Below are positions 1 to 8,507 of a DNA stretch of 64,000 bases, one piece after another. The position numbers were made by a program, and so were the translations under genes. The stretch's first letter is position 1; each line of letters starts with the position of its first letter. Source of the stretch: Pelagerythrobacter aerophilus (GTDB lineage: Bacteria > Pseudomonadota > Alphaproteobacteria > Sphingomonadales > Sphingomonadaceae); NCBI RefSeq assembly GCF_003581645.1, contig NZ_QXFK01000019.1, positions 248,001 through 312,000 of the forward strand, in the 5' to 3' direction. The notes under the pieces are model-generated. The model did no database searches and was not told the origin of the DNA. It was given only the letters and a program-made list of their open reading frames with translations.

Positions 1-607
1 CGGGCGCATAGAGCAGGTCGGGGATGTAGCTCACCAGCGTGTGGCCCTGCGCGAGGTCGCGCGGACGCTGCGGCATGCCGTATGCGGCGAGATAGCGACG
101 GCTCGCATAGAGCATCAGACTGTAATCCGAAAGCTTGCGGCAGATGACCGGCCCGGCCTTGGGACGCGAAAGCATGACGGCGATGTCCGCTTCGCGCTTC
201 GAGGGACTCAGGAATCCGCTGTTCGCGACCAGCTCGATCGAAAGGTTCGGGTGGGCTCGGGCGAAATCGGGGAGATACAACGTCAAAAACTGACTGCCGA
301 AGCCTTCCGAGACACTGAGGCGCAGATTTCCGCCGAGGCCGGTCTGGCGGCTCTGAACCGCGTCGATCGTGCGGGCCGCCTGCGCCATGGCCTCGGCTTT
401 GGCCAGCAGGCTCTCGCCCGCTTCGGTCAACGTCTGGCCTTCGCGCGTGCGCTCGAACAGGGTAATCTCGAGCTGCCGCTCCAGCCTCCGCAATCGGCGG
501 CCCAGCGTGGTTGGATCGAGCCGGAGAGCACGCGCCGCCCGGCCGATCTGGCCTGCTTCCGCCACCGCCAGGAACACGCGGATGTCGTTCCAGTTGAGAT
601 CCTGCAT
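1..607 (-). CDS. LysR-family transcriptional regulator (partial, C-terminus off the window)
   Basis: About 202 residues are present; the frame is still open at base 1, so the end of the protein lies outside the window. The N-terminus (MQDLNWNDIRVFLAVAEAGQ) is a LysR-type winged-helix domain, including the helix-turn-helix stretch around residues 20-40 (GRAARALRLDPTTLGRRL). The start of the substrate-binding domain follows (around residue 90, NLRLSVSEGFGSQFL). The gene is divergent from mmsA across a 91-bp gap, so by LysR habit it probably controls the valine-degradation genes; that link is inferred. The ATG at 605-607 is the natural start because the HTH begins about ten residues later. Confidence 0.9.
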   Translation of the reverse strand, partial: MQDLNWNDIRVFLAVAEAGQIGRAARALRLDPTTLGRRLRRLERQLEITLFERTREGQTLTEAGESLLAKAEAMAQAARTIDAVQSRQTGLGGNLRLSVSEGFGSQFLTLYLPDFARAHPNLSIELVANSGFLSPSKREADIAVMLSRPKAGPVICRKLSDYSLMLYASRRYLAAYGMPQRPRDLAQGHTLVSYIPDLLYAP

Positions 608-642
608 ATTTGCAGCCTCTACCTGCGAAATTGAAGGTTGTC

Positions 643-654
643 TGCAAGCTTGCA
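643..654. promoter_or_regulatory. 12-bp palindrome in the lysR-mmsA divergent promoter region
   Basis: TGCAAGCTTGCA is a perfect palindrome 45 bp upstream of mmsA and 36 bp upstream of the divergent LysR gene. Its position suits a LysR-type operator, but the core is simply a HindIII site within a TGCA repeat, so this is a weak inference. Confidence 0.3.
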
Positions 655-698
655 ATCGGCACGATCCACGCCCAACGCGTTGGTAGAGGAGATATGTC

Positions 699-2195
699 AT
701 GCGCCAGGTCGACCATTTCATCGTCGGAGGAAGCGGCGGCGGGTCCGGGCGCACGCACAAGGTGTGGAACCCCTCCACCGGCGAGGTTCAGGCCGAAGTC
801 GCGCTGGGCGATGCCGCTCTGCTCGACCGCGCGATCGCGGCTGCGAAGAAGGTTCAGCCCGGCTGGGCGATGACCAACCCGCAGCGGCGCGCGCGGGTGA
901 TGTTCCGTTTCAAGGAACTGATCGAAGCCAACATGCAGGACCTCGCCGAGCTTCTCGCCAGCGAGCACGGCAAGGTGGTCGACGACGCCAAGGGCGACGT
1001 GCAGCGCGGACTGGAAGTGATCGAATACGCCTGCGGCATCCCACAGGTACTGAAAGGCGAATACACGCTCGGCGCCGGCCCGGGCATCGACGTCTATTCG
1101 ATGCGCCAGCCGATCGGTATCGGCGCGGGCATCACCCCGTTCAACTTCCCGGCCATGATCCCGATGTGGATGTTCGGCATGGCGATCGCGGCGGGCAACG
1201 CCTTCATCCTCAAGCCGAGCGAGCGCGATCCGAGCGTGCCGGTGCGGCTCGCCGAGCTGTTTCTGGAAGCCGGCGCGCCCGAGGGGCTGCTGCAGGTCGT
1301 TCACGGCGACAAGGAAATGGTCGATGCGATCCTCGACCACCCCGACATTGCTGGCGTCAGCTTCGTTGGCAGCAGCGACATTGCGCACTACGTCTACAAG
1401 CGCGGGGTGGAGAACGGAAAGCGCGTCCAAGCGATGGGCGGCGCGAAGAACCACGGCATCGTGATGCCCGACGCCGATCTCGATCAGGTGGTGAACGATC
1501 TGGCCGGCGCCGCCTTCGGTTCGGCCGGCGAGCGCTGCATGGCGCTGCCCGTGGTGGTGCCCGTGGGCGAGGACACTGCCGAGCGGCTTAAGGAGAAGCT
1601 GATCCCCGCGATCAACGCCCTGCGCGTCGGCGTTTCGAACGATCCGGACGCGCACTACGGCCCGGTGGTCACACCCGAGCACAAGGCGCGGATCGAGCAG
1701 TGGATCGACACCGCCGAGCAGGAAGGCGCCGAGATCGTGGTCGATGGGCGCGGGTTCAGCCTGCAAGGGCACGAGAAGGGCTTCTTCGTCGGCCCGACGC
1801 TGATCGACCGGGTGACGCCGAAGATGAAATCCTATCAGGAGGAGATCTTCGGCCCGGTGCTCCAGATCGTACGCGCGGCAGACTTCGAGGAAGCGGTGCG
1901 CCTGCCGAGCGAGCACCAGTACGGCAACGGGGTCGCCATCTTCACCCGCAACGGCCACGCCGCGCGGGAATTTGCCAGCCGGGTCAATGTCGGCATGGTC
2001 GGCGTGAACGTCCCCATCCCCGTACCGGTGAGCTATCACTCGTTCGGCGGCTGGAAGCGTTCCGGTTTCGGCGACACCAACCAGTACGGCACCGAAGGGC
2101 TCAAGTTCTGGACCAAGGTCAAAACCGTCACCCAGCGCTGGCCCGACGGCGGGGGCGACGGGTCGAACGCCTTCCTCATCCCGACGATGGGCTGA
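699..2195 (+). CDS. mmsA: CoA-acylating methylmalonate-semialdehyde dehydrogenase
   Basis: Protein of 498 residues, the usual length for this aldehyde dehydrogenase subgroup. It oxidises methylmalonate semialdehyde (and malonate semialdehyde) with NAD and CoA to propionyl-CoA (or acetyl-CoA), the last step of valine degradation. The catalytic cysteine is Cys280 in GSAGERCMALP; the Glu normally found in hydrolytic aldehyde dehydrogenases is replaced by the MMSDH-type AMGGAKNHG region just upstream. Cofactor-binding residues lie around ITPFNFPAMIPMWM near residue 145. The start ATG has a strong GAGGAGA ribosome-binding site. It heads a run of valine catabolic genes ending in mmsB. Confidence 0.95.
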   Translation: MRQVDHFIVGGSGGGSGRTHKVWNPSTGEVQAEVALGDAALLDRAIAAAKKVQPGWAMTNPQRRARVMFRFKELIEANMQDLAELLASEHGKVVDDAKGDVQRGLEVIEYACGIPQVLKGEYTLGAGPGIDVYSMRQPIGIGAGITPFNFPAMIPMWMFGMAIAAGNAFILKPSERDPSVPVRLAELFLEAGAPEGLLQVVHGDKEMVDAILDHPDIAGVSFVGSSDIAHYVYKRGVENGKRVQAMGGAKNHGIVMPDADLDQVVNDLAGAAFGSAGERCMALPVVVPVGEDTAERLKEKLIPAINALRVGVSNDPDAHYGPVVTPEHKARIEQWIDTAEQEGAEIVVDGRGFSLQGHEKGFFVGPTLIDRVTPKMKSYQEEIFGPVLQIVRAADFEEAVRLPSEHQYGNGVAIFTRNGHAAREFASRVNVGMVGVNVPIPVPVSYHSFGGWKRSGFGDTNQYGTEGLKFWTKVKTVTQRWPDGGGDGSNAFLIPTMG

Positions 2196-2254
2196 GCCGG
2201 GATAATCCGCGCGGTTCGCGAGTTTAGGCAGCGCAGCAAAGACTGGAGGACTCC

Positions 2255-2770
2255 ATGCGACTGATGATTGCTCTTGCCGCCGCCCCGGCGTTCGCGCTCG
2301 CGGCCTGCGGTGCGCCTGCCGACGATAGTGCCGATGGCGCGGATGCCGCGACCGAAACCCCGATGCCGGTCGAACCGGATGGGGGCATTGGCGACGGCGC
2401 AACGCCGCCCGCCGGCGAGACGTCCTCGCCCGATGGCGACATGGCTTCGATCCCGGTCGCGCTTCAGGGCCGCTGGGGTCTCGTCGCGGCCGACTGCACC
2501 TCCACGCGGGGCGACGCCAAGGGGTTGATCGAGGTCACCGGCAACACGATCACGTTCTACGAATCGCGTGCCACGCTGGACGACGTTGCCCAGCGCACCG
2601 ACGACAGCATCCGCGCCAAGTTCTCCTTCACCGGCGAGGGCATGACCTGGACCCGCGACATGGCGCTCGCCGCGCAGGATGGCGGCAAGACGCTGGTCCG
2701 CACCGAATACGGAGAGGACGCCATGGCCGATCCACTGCGCTATAGCCGGTGCTCCGAAGGAGACGCATGA
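2255..2770 (+). CDS. Predicted lipoprotein, acidic N-terminal linker
   Basis: 171 residues with an N-terminal signal ending in a lipobox-like ALAACG, so the mature N-terminus is probably Cys20. A low-complexity linker rich in Ala, Asp, Thr and Pro follows (about residues 20-65), then a small folded domain beginning VALQGRWGLVAADC. It overlaps the next gene by four bases (ATGA type) and is probably co-translated with it. The folded part looks like the small secreted lipoproteins common in sphingomonads; no specific function can be assigned. A GGAGG-type ribosome-binding site precedes the ATG. Confidence 0.75.
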   Translation: MRLMIALAAAPAFALAACGAPADDSADGADAATETPMPVEPDGGIGDGATPPAGETSSPDGDMASIPVALQGRWGLVAADCTSTRGDAKGLIEVTGNTITFYESRATLDDVAQRTDDSIRAKFSFTGEGMTWTRDMALAAQDGGKTLVRTEYGEDAMADPLRYSRCSEGDA

Positions 2771-3084
2771 TGAAGCACACTGGAAAGCTGATCGCCCTCT
2801 TGCCCGCCGCTGCGCTCGCGGCGTGCGCCACGACGTCCGCCAATGAGCCCGGCACGCCGGACGCCGAAAACGGGGAGACCGCCATGTGCGATCCCGCAGC
2901 AGCGCAGTCCTACGTCGGCCAGAAGGCCACCGCCCAGATCGGCGAGCAGATCCTCGACGCGACCGGTGCGCGCCAGCTTCGCTGGGGCCCGCCGCGCGCC
3001 GCCTTCACGATGGATTTCCGGCAGGACCGGGTCAACGTGATGTACGACGACGCGATGATCATCACCCAGATCACCTGCGGGTGA
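2767..3084 (+). CDS. I78-family peptidase inhibitor, predicted lipoprotein
   Basis: 105 residues. A signal peptide ends in a lipobox (LAACATTS). The mature part contains the I78 inhibitor pattern: CDPAAAQSYVGQKAT, then LRWGPPRAAFTMDFRQDRVN and a C-terminal ITQITCG with two conserved cysteines. I78 proteins inhibit serine proteases and sit in the periplasm or membrane. The start at 2767 overlaps the stop of the previous gene (ATGATG) and has GGAG upstream; an in-frame start at 2749 would lie inside the previous gene and lack the signal peptide at the N-terminus. Confidence 0.8.
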   Translation: MMKHTGKLIALLPAAALAACATTSANEPGTPDAENGETAMCDPAAAQSYVGQKATAQIGEQILDATGARQLRWGPPRAAFTMDFRQDRVNVMYDDAMIITQITCG

Positions 3085-3133
3085 AGATGCACCGGCGGAG
3101 GCTCAGACCAGGCGGCTCGGGACGCAGCAGCGC

Positions 3134-3589
3134 GTGAAATACGCGCTGCCCCTTTGTCTCGCGCCGCTTGCGCTTGGCGCATGCCAGAGCGTGCCCTACC
3201 CGTCGTCGGCGAGCTTCCGCGAAACGCTGGACCGCCACGTTGCCGCGATCCAGTCGCGCGATTATCAGGGGATCGTCGATACGATCACCACGGGCGACAC
3301 CCTCACGCTGATCTTCCCGAACGGCGAGCGCTACGACACGCGCGAGCAGTTCCTCGCCTTTCACCGCGAATGGTTCGCCGATCCCGCGTGGGTGATGGTG
3401 CTGGAGCCGGTGAGGGTGTGGGAGGGGCGCGACTACGGTTACGCGCTCTATCGCACCAGCTACGACCCCGATGGCGCGGGGCCGACACCCGGACGCCCCG
3501 CCTATCTCTCGCTTGGCTTCCAGCTCGAGGATGGCCAATGGCGGCTCGTGCACGACCAGAACACGCGGATCGAGACCGCGACAGACTGA
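3134..3589 (+). CDS. Lipoprotein with SnoaL/NTF2-like fold
   Basis: 151 residues starting at GTG. The signal peptide is MKYALPLCLAPLALGACQSV with a lipobox at Cys17. The remainder (SFRETLDRHVAAIQSRDYQG, then WEGRDYGYALYRTSYD and GQWRLVHDQNTRIE) has the helix-plus-curved-sheet layout of SnoaL/DUF4440 NTF2-like proteins, in which the last strand carries a WRLVHDQ-type motif. Such domains bind or isomerise small ligands, but the ligand cannot be predicted here. It sits ten bases ahead of the acyl-CoA dehydrogenase gene. Confidence 0.65.
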   Translation: MKYALPLCLAPLALGACQSVPYPSSASFRETLDRHVAAIQSRDYQGIVDTITTGDTLTLIFPNGERYDTREQFLAFHREWFADPAWVMVLEPVRVWEGRDYGYALYRTSYDPDGAGPTPGRPAYLSLGFQLEDGQWRLVHDQNTRIETATD

Positions 3590-3598
3590 ACAGGGCCA

Positions 3599-4744
3599 AT
3601 GACAGGACAATTCCAGCTCACCGACGATCAACTCGCGATCCAGGAAATGGCGCGGCGCTTTACCGCCGACCACATCACGCCGTTCGCCGCCGAATGGGAC
3701 GAGAAGCACCACTTCCCGCGCGACGTGATCCAGAAGACCGGCGAGCTCGGGTTCGGCGCGATCTACGTCTCTGAGGAAAGCGGCGGGATCGCGCTCGGCC
3801 GACTGGAAGCGGCGCTGATCATGGAAGCGATGGCCTATGGCTGCCCGGCGACGAGCGCCTATGTCTCGATCCACAATATGGCTGCATGGATGATCGACCG
3901 TTTCGGCGGCGAGGAGGTCAAGAAGAAGTTCCTCCCCCGGCTGGTGACGATGGAGCAGATCGCCAGCTACGCACTGACCGAGCCGGGCTCCGGCTCGGAC
4001 GCGGCCGATCTCAAGACCACCGCGCGGCTGGACGGCGACCATTACGTGCTCAACGGCACCAAGCAGTTCATCTCCGGCGGCGGGTTCAACGACGTCTACG
4101 TGTGCATGGTCCGCACCGGCGAGCACAAGAGCCGCGGGATCACTTGCCTCGTCGTGGAGAAGGACACGCCCGGCGTCAGCTTCGGCGCACCGGAGAAGAA
4201 GCTCGGCTGGAACGCCAGCCCGACCGCGCAGGTGATCTTCGAGGATGCCCGCATACCGGTCGAGAACCGCGTCGGCGCCGAAGGTGACGGTTTTCGCTTC
4301 GCCATGGCCGGGCTCGACGGCGGGCGGCTCAATATCGGCGCCTGCTCGCTCGGCGGCGCCCAGCGCTGTCTGGACGAGGCGATCGCCTATACCAAGGATC
4401 GCCAGCAGTTCGGTCAGCCGATCGCGGACTTCCAGAACACCCAGTTCATGCTCGCGGACATGGCGACCGAGCTCGAGGCGGCACGTGCGCTGCTCTATCT
4501 CGCGGCGGTCAAGGTGACCGACAATGCGCCGGACAAGACGCGCTTTTCCGCCATGGCCAAGCGCCTCGCGACCGATAGCGGCAGCAACGTGGTCAACAAC
4601 GCGCTCCAGCTCTTCGGCGGCTACGGCTATCTGAAGGACTACCCGATCGAGCGCTTCTGGCGCGACCTGCGGGTACATTCGATCCTCGAAGGCACCAACC
4701 AGGTCATGCGGATGATCGTGGGCCGGGACCTGTTGCGCCAGTGA
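3599..4744 (+). CDS. Acyl-CoA dehydrogenase, isobutyryl-CoA dehydrogenase type
   Basis: 381 residues, a full-length FAD acyl-CoA dehydrogenase. Signature stretches are ASYALTEPGSGSDAA (about residue 120), FISGGGFNDVYVCMVRT, and the C-terminal ILEGTNQVMRMIVGRDLL region. The catalytic Glu lies in the C-terminal YPIERFWRDLRVHSILEGTN stretch. Placement between mmsA and a 3-hydroxyisobutyryl-CoA hydrolase gene supports oxidation of isobutyryl-CoA to methacrylyl-CoA in valine degradation. Its stop overlaps the GTG start of the next gene. Substrate choice is inferred from context; other branched or short-chain acyl-CoAs are possible. Confidence 0.88.
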   Translation: MTGQFQLTDDQLAIQEMARRFTADHITPFAAEWDEKHHFPRDVIQKTGELGFGAIYVSEESGGIALGRLEAALIMEAMAYGCPATSAYVSIHNMAAWMIDRFGGEEVKKKFLPRLVTMEQIASYALTEPGSGSDAADLKTTARLDGDHYVLNGTKQFISGGGFNDVYVCMVRTGEHKSRGITCLVVEKDTPGVSFGAPEKKLGWNASPTAQVIFEDARIPVENRVGAEGDGFRFAMAGLDGGRLNIGACSLGGAQRCLDEAIAYTKDRQQFGQPIADFQNTQFMLADMATELEAARALLYLAAVKVTDNAPDKTRFSAMAKRLATDSGSNVVNNALQLFGGYGYLKDYPIERFWRDLRVHSILEGTNQVMRMIVGRDLLRQ

Positions 4745-5802
4745 GTAGCGAACCGATGACCGAAGACGTGAACATCCACACCCACGGGAAAGCCGGGCAC
4801 ATCTCGCTCAACCGGCCCAAGGCGCTCCATGCGCTGACGCTGGAGATGTGCCACGCGATGAGCCGCGCCCTGCAGGAGTGGGAGAGCGACGATGCCGTCG
4901 AGGCGGTGATCGTCGATCACGCCGAGGGGCGCGGCTTCTGCGCCGGCGGGGACATCGCCTTCCTGCGCAACTCCGCACTGAACGATAACGGCGTGAGCGG
5001 GCGGAAGTTCTTCCACGACGAATATCAGCTCAACCACCAGATGTTCGTCTATCCCAAGCCGATCGTCGCCTTCATGGACGGCATTACGATGGGCGGCGGC
5101 GTGGGCATCAGCCAGCCCGCGAAGTACCGCGTCGCGACCGAGAACACGCGTTTCGCCATGCCTGAAACGGGGATCGGCCTGTTCCCCGATGTCGGCGGCG
5201 GCTGGTATCTCGCGCGACTCGGCGGACGGATCGGCCAGTTCCTCGCCCTGACCGGCGCGCGGCTCGACGGCGCGGAGTGTCTGTGGGCAGGGCTTGCCAC
5301 GCACTACCTGCCCGCGGCGAAGCTGCCCGAGGCCAAGGTGCGGATTGCCGAGCATCCCGACCGGATCGGCGGAATCCTGGCCGAGCTTTCGGTCACCCCT
5401 CCCTCTGCGCGCATTGCGGGGAACGCCGACCGGATCGCCAAGCATTTCGCCTCCGACCGGTTCGAGGACATCCTGGCCAGCCTGGAGAAGGATGGCGGCG
5501 ATTGGGCCCAGAAGGAACTCGACGCACTGCACGCCAAGAGCCCGCAGACCTGCAAGGTCGCATTGCGCCAGCTCGCTGAGGCGAAGGGCTTCACCGATTT
5601 CGCCGACAACATGCGCAACGAATACCGGATCGCCAGCCGTGTCATCGTCCGACCAGACTTCGCCGAAGGCGTGCGCGCGGTAATCGTCGACAAGACCGGC
5701 GATCCCAAGTGGGATCCCGCTACGCCCGAAGGTGTGACCGAGGACCTGCTCGACAGCATCTTCGCACCGTTACCCGAAGCCGAAGAGTGGCGACCACTAT
5801 GA
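4741..5802 (+). CDS. 3-hydroxyisobutyryl-CoA hydrolase (crotonase family)
   Basis: 353 residues, about 90 longer than ordinary enoyl-CoA hydratases, as is usual for 3-hydroxyisobutyryl-CoA hydrolases. The oxyanion-hole stretch is GRGFCAGGDIAFLR (about residue 60) and the second is MDGITMGGGVGIS with the downstream ETGIGLFPDVGGGWYLARL motif typical of this hydrolase. It releases 3-hydroxyisobutyrate, which MmsB then oxidises. Start GTG at 4741 overlaps the preceding stop; an ATG at 4756 is an alternative start five codons later. Confidence 0.88.
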   Translation: MSSEPMTEDVNIHTHGKAGHISLNRPKALHALTLEMCHAMSRALQEWESDDAVEAVIVDHAEGRGFCAGGDIAFLRNSALNDNGVSGRKFFHDEYQLNHQMFVYPKPIVAFMDGITMGGGVGISQPAKYRVATENTRFAMPETGIGLFPDVGGGWYLARLGGRIGQFLALTGARLDGAECLWAGLATHYLPAAKLPEAKVRIAEHPDRIGGILAELSVTPPSARIAGNADRIAKHFASDRFEDILASLEKDGGDWAQKELDALHAKSPQTCKVALRQLAEAKGFTDFADNMRNEYRIASRVIVRPDFAEGVRAVIVDKTGDPKWDPATPEGVTEDLLDSIFAPLPEAEEWRPL

Positions 5803-5890
5803 GGTCTCGCGAATCGCAATTCTCCGACGTTCGCTATTTGTGCCAAATCATCGCCACGATGTCAAGTAAATTCACCAGATAGGTTATACT

Positions 5891-6673
5891 ATGGGCTATG
5901 AAACGATCACCGCCGAACAGCGCGGCGCCGTCACCCTGATCACGCTTAACCGCCCGCAGGCGCTGAATGCGCTCAACTCGCAGGTGCTCGAGGATCTGAT
6001 CGCCGCCTTCGCCGCGTTCGAGAGTGATGACGGTCAGCGCTGTGCGGTGCTGACCGGTGCAGGGGACAAGGCCTTCGCGGCGGGCGCCGACATCAAGGAA
6101 ATGGCCGACAAGGCCGCCGCCGACTTCTTCCTCGAGGACTTCTTCGCGCGCTGGACCAGCCATCTGGTCAAGGCAACCCGCAAGCCCTGGATCGCGGCGG
6201 TCAACGGCTTCGCGCTCGGCGGCGGGTGCGAGCTCGCCATGATGGCGGACTTCATCATCGCCAGCGAGAAGGCGAAGTTCGGCCAGCCCGAGATCAAGCT
6301 CGGCGTCGCGCCCGGCATGGGCGGCAGCCAGCGCCTGACCCGCGCGGTCGGCAAGGCGAAGGCGATGGAGATGTGCCTGACCGGCCGCATGATGGACGCG
6401 GAGGAAGCGGAGCGCAGCGGCCTCATCGCACGCGTCGTGCCGCACGATAGCTTGGTGGACGAGGCGCTGAAGACCGCCGCGACAATCGCCGCGATGCCGC
6501 CGATGGCTGCGATCGTGAACAAGGAGATGGTCAACGCCGCCTACGAGATGACGCTCGACCAAGGCCTGCTCCACGAACGGCGCCTGTTCCAGATCCTCAC
6601 CGCGACCGAGGACAAGGCCGAGGGCATGGCCGCCTTCATCGAGAAGCGTGAGGGGCAGTGGAAGGGGCGATGA
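5891..6673 (+). CDS. Enoyl-CoA hydratase
   Basis: 260 residues, canonical crotonase length. It contains [14 protein letters not shown] and [19 protein letters not shown] (oxyanion hole), and the paired catalytic glutamates of short-chain enoyl-CoA hydratases: one in the GGCELAM helix and one in [16 protein letters not shown]. It probably hydrates methacrylyl-CoA to 3-hydroxyisobutyryl-CoA in this cluster and may also serve general beta-oxidation. An 88-bp gap separates it from the hydrolase gene; a TATACT hexamer directly before the ATG and an AGG seven bases upstream suggest a separate promoter or weak ribosome-binding site. Confidence 0.88.
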   Translation: MGYETITAEQRGAVTLITLNRPQALNALNSQVLEDLIAAFAAFESDDGQRCAVLTGAGDKAFAAGADIKEMADKAAADFFLEDFFARWTSHLVKATRKPWIAAVNGFALGGGCELAMMADFIIASEKAKFGQPEIKLGVAPGMGGSQRLTRAVGKAKAMEMCLTGRMMDAEEAERSGLIARVVPHDSLVDEALKTAATIAAMPPMAAIVNKEMVNAAYEMTLDQGLLHERRLFQILTATEDKAEGMAAFIEKREGQWKGR

Positions 6674-6915
6674 GCTATATCTTCGCAACTTTGACCGCTG
6701 TTATGGCAGGTTGGTTAGCGATATCTTGGTGGCAGGATAGTCCAAAAAGAGAAGCACGCGGCATCATTCCGTACCGCAAGCTTATGATGTACCTCGATGA
6801 GCGCGGAAAGTTCTATCCACTTGGTGAACACTGGGAAGCTTACAAGGCAGCATGGAAGCTGACAGTTTCCCTTATCTTCTTACTCATCACATTAATCATA
6901 ATAGTCCTGGGGTAA
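6670..6915 (+). CDS. Small two-helix membrane protein, AT-rich, unknown function
   Basis: 81 residues starting at the ATG that overlaps the enoyl-CoA hydratase stop. There is an N-terminal hydrophobic helix (about residues 4-23) and a C-terminal one (about 62-80, [15 protein letters not shown]), with a charged middle ([20 protein letters not shown]). Codon use is unlike the neighbours: TTA, ATA, AAA and AGA codons are frequent, and GC is visibly lower than in the genes on either side, suggesting late acquisition. It sits four bases before mmsB, so it must be co-transcribed. No family is recognised. Confidence 0.7.
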   Translation: MSYIFATLTAVMAGWLAISWWQDSPKREARGIIPYRKLMMYLDERGKFYPLGEHWEAYKAAWKLTVSLIFLLITLIIIVLG

Positions 6916-6919
6916 TCAC

Positions 6920-7789
6920 ATGAAAATCGCTTTTATCGGCCTCGGCAACATGGGCGGCGGGATGGCTGCCAATCTCGTCAAGGCGGGACACGAGGTCCGC
7001 GCATTCGACCTCGCGGAGCCCGCGCTTGCGGCTGCGCGCGAGAACGGATGCGAGACCTTCACCGACCCCAAGGAAGCCGTGGCGGGGGTGGAGGCGGTCG
7101 TTTCGATGCTGCCCAACGGCGCGATCGTGAAGGCCGTGTTCGAGAACGACGTGATCGGCCATGCTCCGGAAGGCGCGATCCTGCTCGACTGCTCGACCAT
7201 CGACGTCGCCACCGCGCGCGAGGTGATCGCCGCAGCGGAGGCGGCCGGCTACGACATGGTCGACGCGCCGGTCTCCGGCGGTATCGCGGCGGCCGCCGGC
7301 GGGACGCTGACATTCATGGTCGGGGGCAGCGAGCAGGCCTTCCAGCGCGCGGAGCCAATCCTGCAGGCGATGGGCAAGGCGGTGATTCATGCGGGCGACG
7401 CGGGCAATGGCCAGGCCGCGAAAATCTGCAACAACATGCTGCTCGCGATCCAGATGATCGGCACGTGCGAGGCGTTTACGATGGCGCAGAAGCTCGGGCT
7501 CGATCCGCAAACCTTCTACGACATTTCGTCGGTCTCCTCTGGCCAGTGCTGGTCGATGACGAGCTACTGCCCGGTCCCCGGCGTCGGCCCGCAAAGCCCG
7601 TCCGACAACGGCTATCAGGGCGGGTTCGCCACTGCGCTGATGCTCAAGGATTTGCGGCTTGCGATGGAAGCGGCGGAAACGGCAGGCAGTCCCACTCCAC
7701 TGGGAGGCCATGCGAAGGAGCTCTACGAGGCGTTCGCGGCCGAGAACGGCGGGCTCGACTTCTCGGCGATCATCAAGACGCTTCGATAG
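6920..7789 (+). CDS. mmsB: 3-hydroxyisobutyrate dehydrogenase
   Basis: 289 residues. It has the N-terminal dinucleotide-binding motif FIGLGNMGGGMAANLVKAGH, the substrate motif DAPVSGGIAAAAGGTLTFMVG (about residue 115), and the catalytic lysine in GNGQAAKICNNMLL (about residue 165). It oxidises 3-hydroxyisobutyrate with NAD to methylmalonate semialdehyde, the substrate of MmsA. It closes the valine cluster. The last 17 bases overlap the end of the convergent Nmad3 gene. Confidence 0.94.
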   Translation: MKIAFIGLGNMGGGMAANLVKAGHEVRAFDLAEPALAAARENGCETFTDPKEAVAGVEAVVSMLPNGAIVKAVFENDVIGHAPEGAILLDCSTIDVATAREVIAAAEAAGYDMVDAPVSGGIAAAAGGTLTFMVGGSEQAFQRAEPILQAMGKAVIHAGDAGNGQAAKICNNMLLAIQMIGTCEAFTMAQKLGLDPQTFYDISSVSSGQCWSMTSYCPVPGVGPQSPSDNGYQGGFATALMLKDLRLAMEAAETAGSPTPLGGHAKELYEAFAAENGGLDFSAIIKTLR

Positions 7790-8507
7790 CTGCGATCACC
7801 CGCGCGAGCCATTCGCGCGGGGCCTTGCGCCGGCCGATCTCGGCGACGAACTCCTGACCTCGAGACACGGCGCGCAGCCTGCCGCCGGGAAGCCAGCGGT
7901 CGGTCCGATCGTGATAGGACAGGCCGCCGCACCGCAGCCACACAGGGCGGCGCCAGAGGCTTGGCGGACCGCCGGGGACGGTCAGCCGCAGCAGGTGGGG
8001 CGCGCCACCTACCTCTCTACCGCGACCGCTGTAGATCGCATCGTTGCGGCCATGCATGGCAATGGCGTGCGGATGCCCCTGATCGCGCAAGCCGGCGAGC
8101 GTGACGGCGTCGCAGCTCGCGAGGTCGATCCGCCGCTCAACTTCAAGATAGCCGAAGATCCGGTGATGCGGCTCGCCCGTGTCCTCATCGCGGAACAGGC
8201 CGAAGAACAGGAATACGTCTCCGCCTCCGACGCCGCGGTTGGCGAGATGCGTCTGCGCCGCGCCGCACTGGCCGAACAGGCAAGTGCCGTCCGCGAGGAA
8301 CATCGGATCGTGGTGGCAGTGATCACCCGCGCCGATCCGACCCCTGCTGGCGCGTGCGGCATGCTCGCCCAACCCCAACGCGCCATAAGTCGTGCGCGAA
8401 TGCTCGGCTGCCGGGATCGGCAGGCTGAGCGGCCGGCCACCGATGATCGGCGACGGCCCGCCGCCCGAAGTGCTGTCGAAGCCTTTCCTGCTCAGGATGA
8501 TCCGCAT
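7773..8507 (-). CDS. Nmad3-family protein (putative nucleotide modification associated domain 3)
   Basis: 244 residues. The N-terminus [20 protein letters not shown], followed by IIGGRPLSLPIP, matches my memory of the Nmad3 family, named for association with base-modification genes. Later conserved stretches include CHHDPMFLADGTCLFGQCGA (about residue 75), FFGLFRDEDTGEPHHRIFGYLEV and AIYSGRGREVGGAPHL. The ATG at 8505-8507 overlaps the stop of gcvPB by one base, so it is likely translated with the glycine-cleavage genes. An upstream in-frame start at 8531 would extend into gcvPB and is not preferred. Biochemical function is unknown; no modification enzyme is adjacent here. Confidence 0.7.
   Translation of the reverse strand: MRIILSRKGFDSTSGGGPSPIIGGRPLSLPIPAAEHSRTTYGALGLGEHAARASRGRIGAGDHCHHDPMFLADGTCLFGQCGAAQTHLANRGVGGGDVFLFFGLFRDEDTGEPHHRIFGYLEVERRIDLASCDAVTLAGLRDQGHPHAIAMHGRNDAIYSGRGREVGGAPHLLRLTVPGGPPSLWRRPVWLRCGGLSYHDRTDRWLPGGRLRAVSRGQEFVAEIGRRKAPREWLARVIAAIEAS

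Noticed and set aside
41-634. Plus-strand open frame over the first 600 bases
   Set aside because: The minus strand encodes a clear LysR regulator through the same bases.
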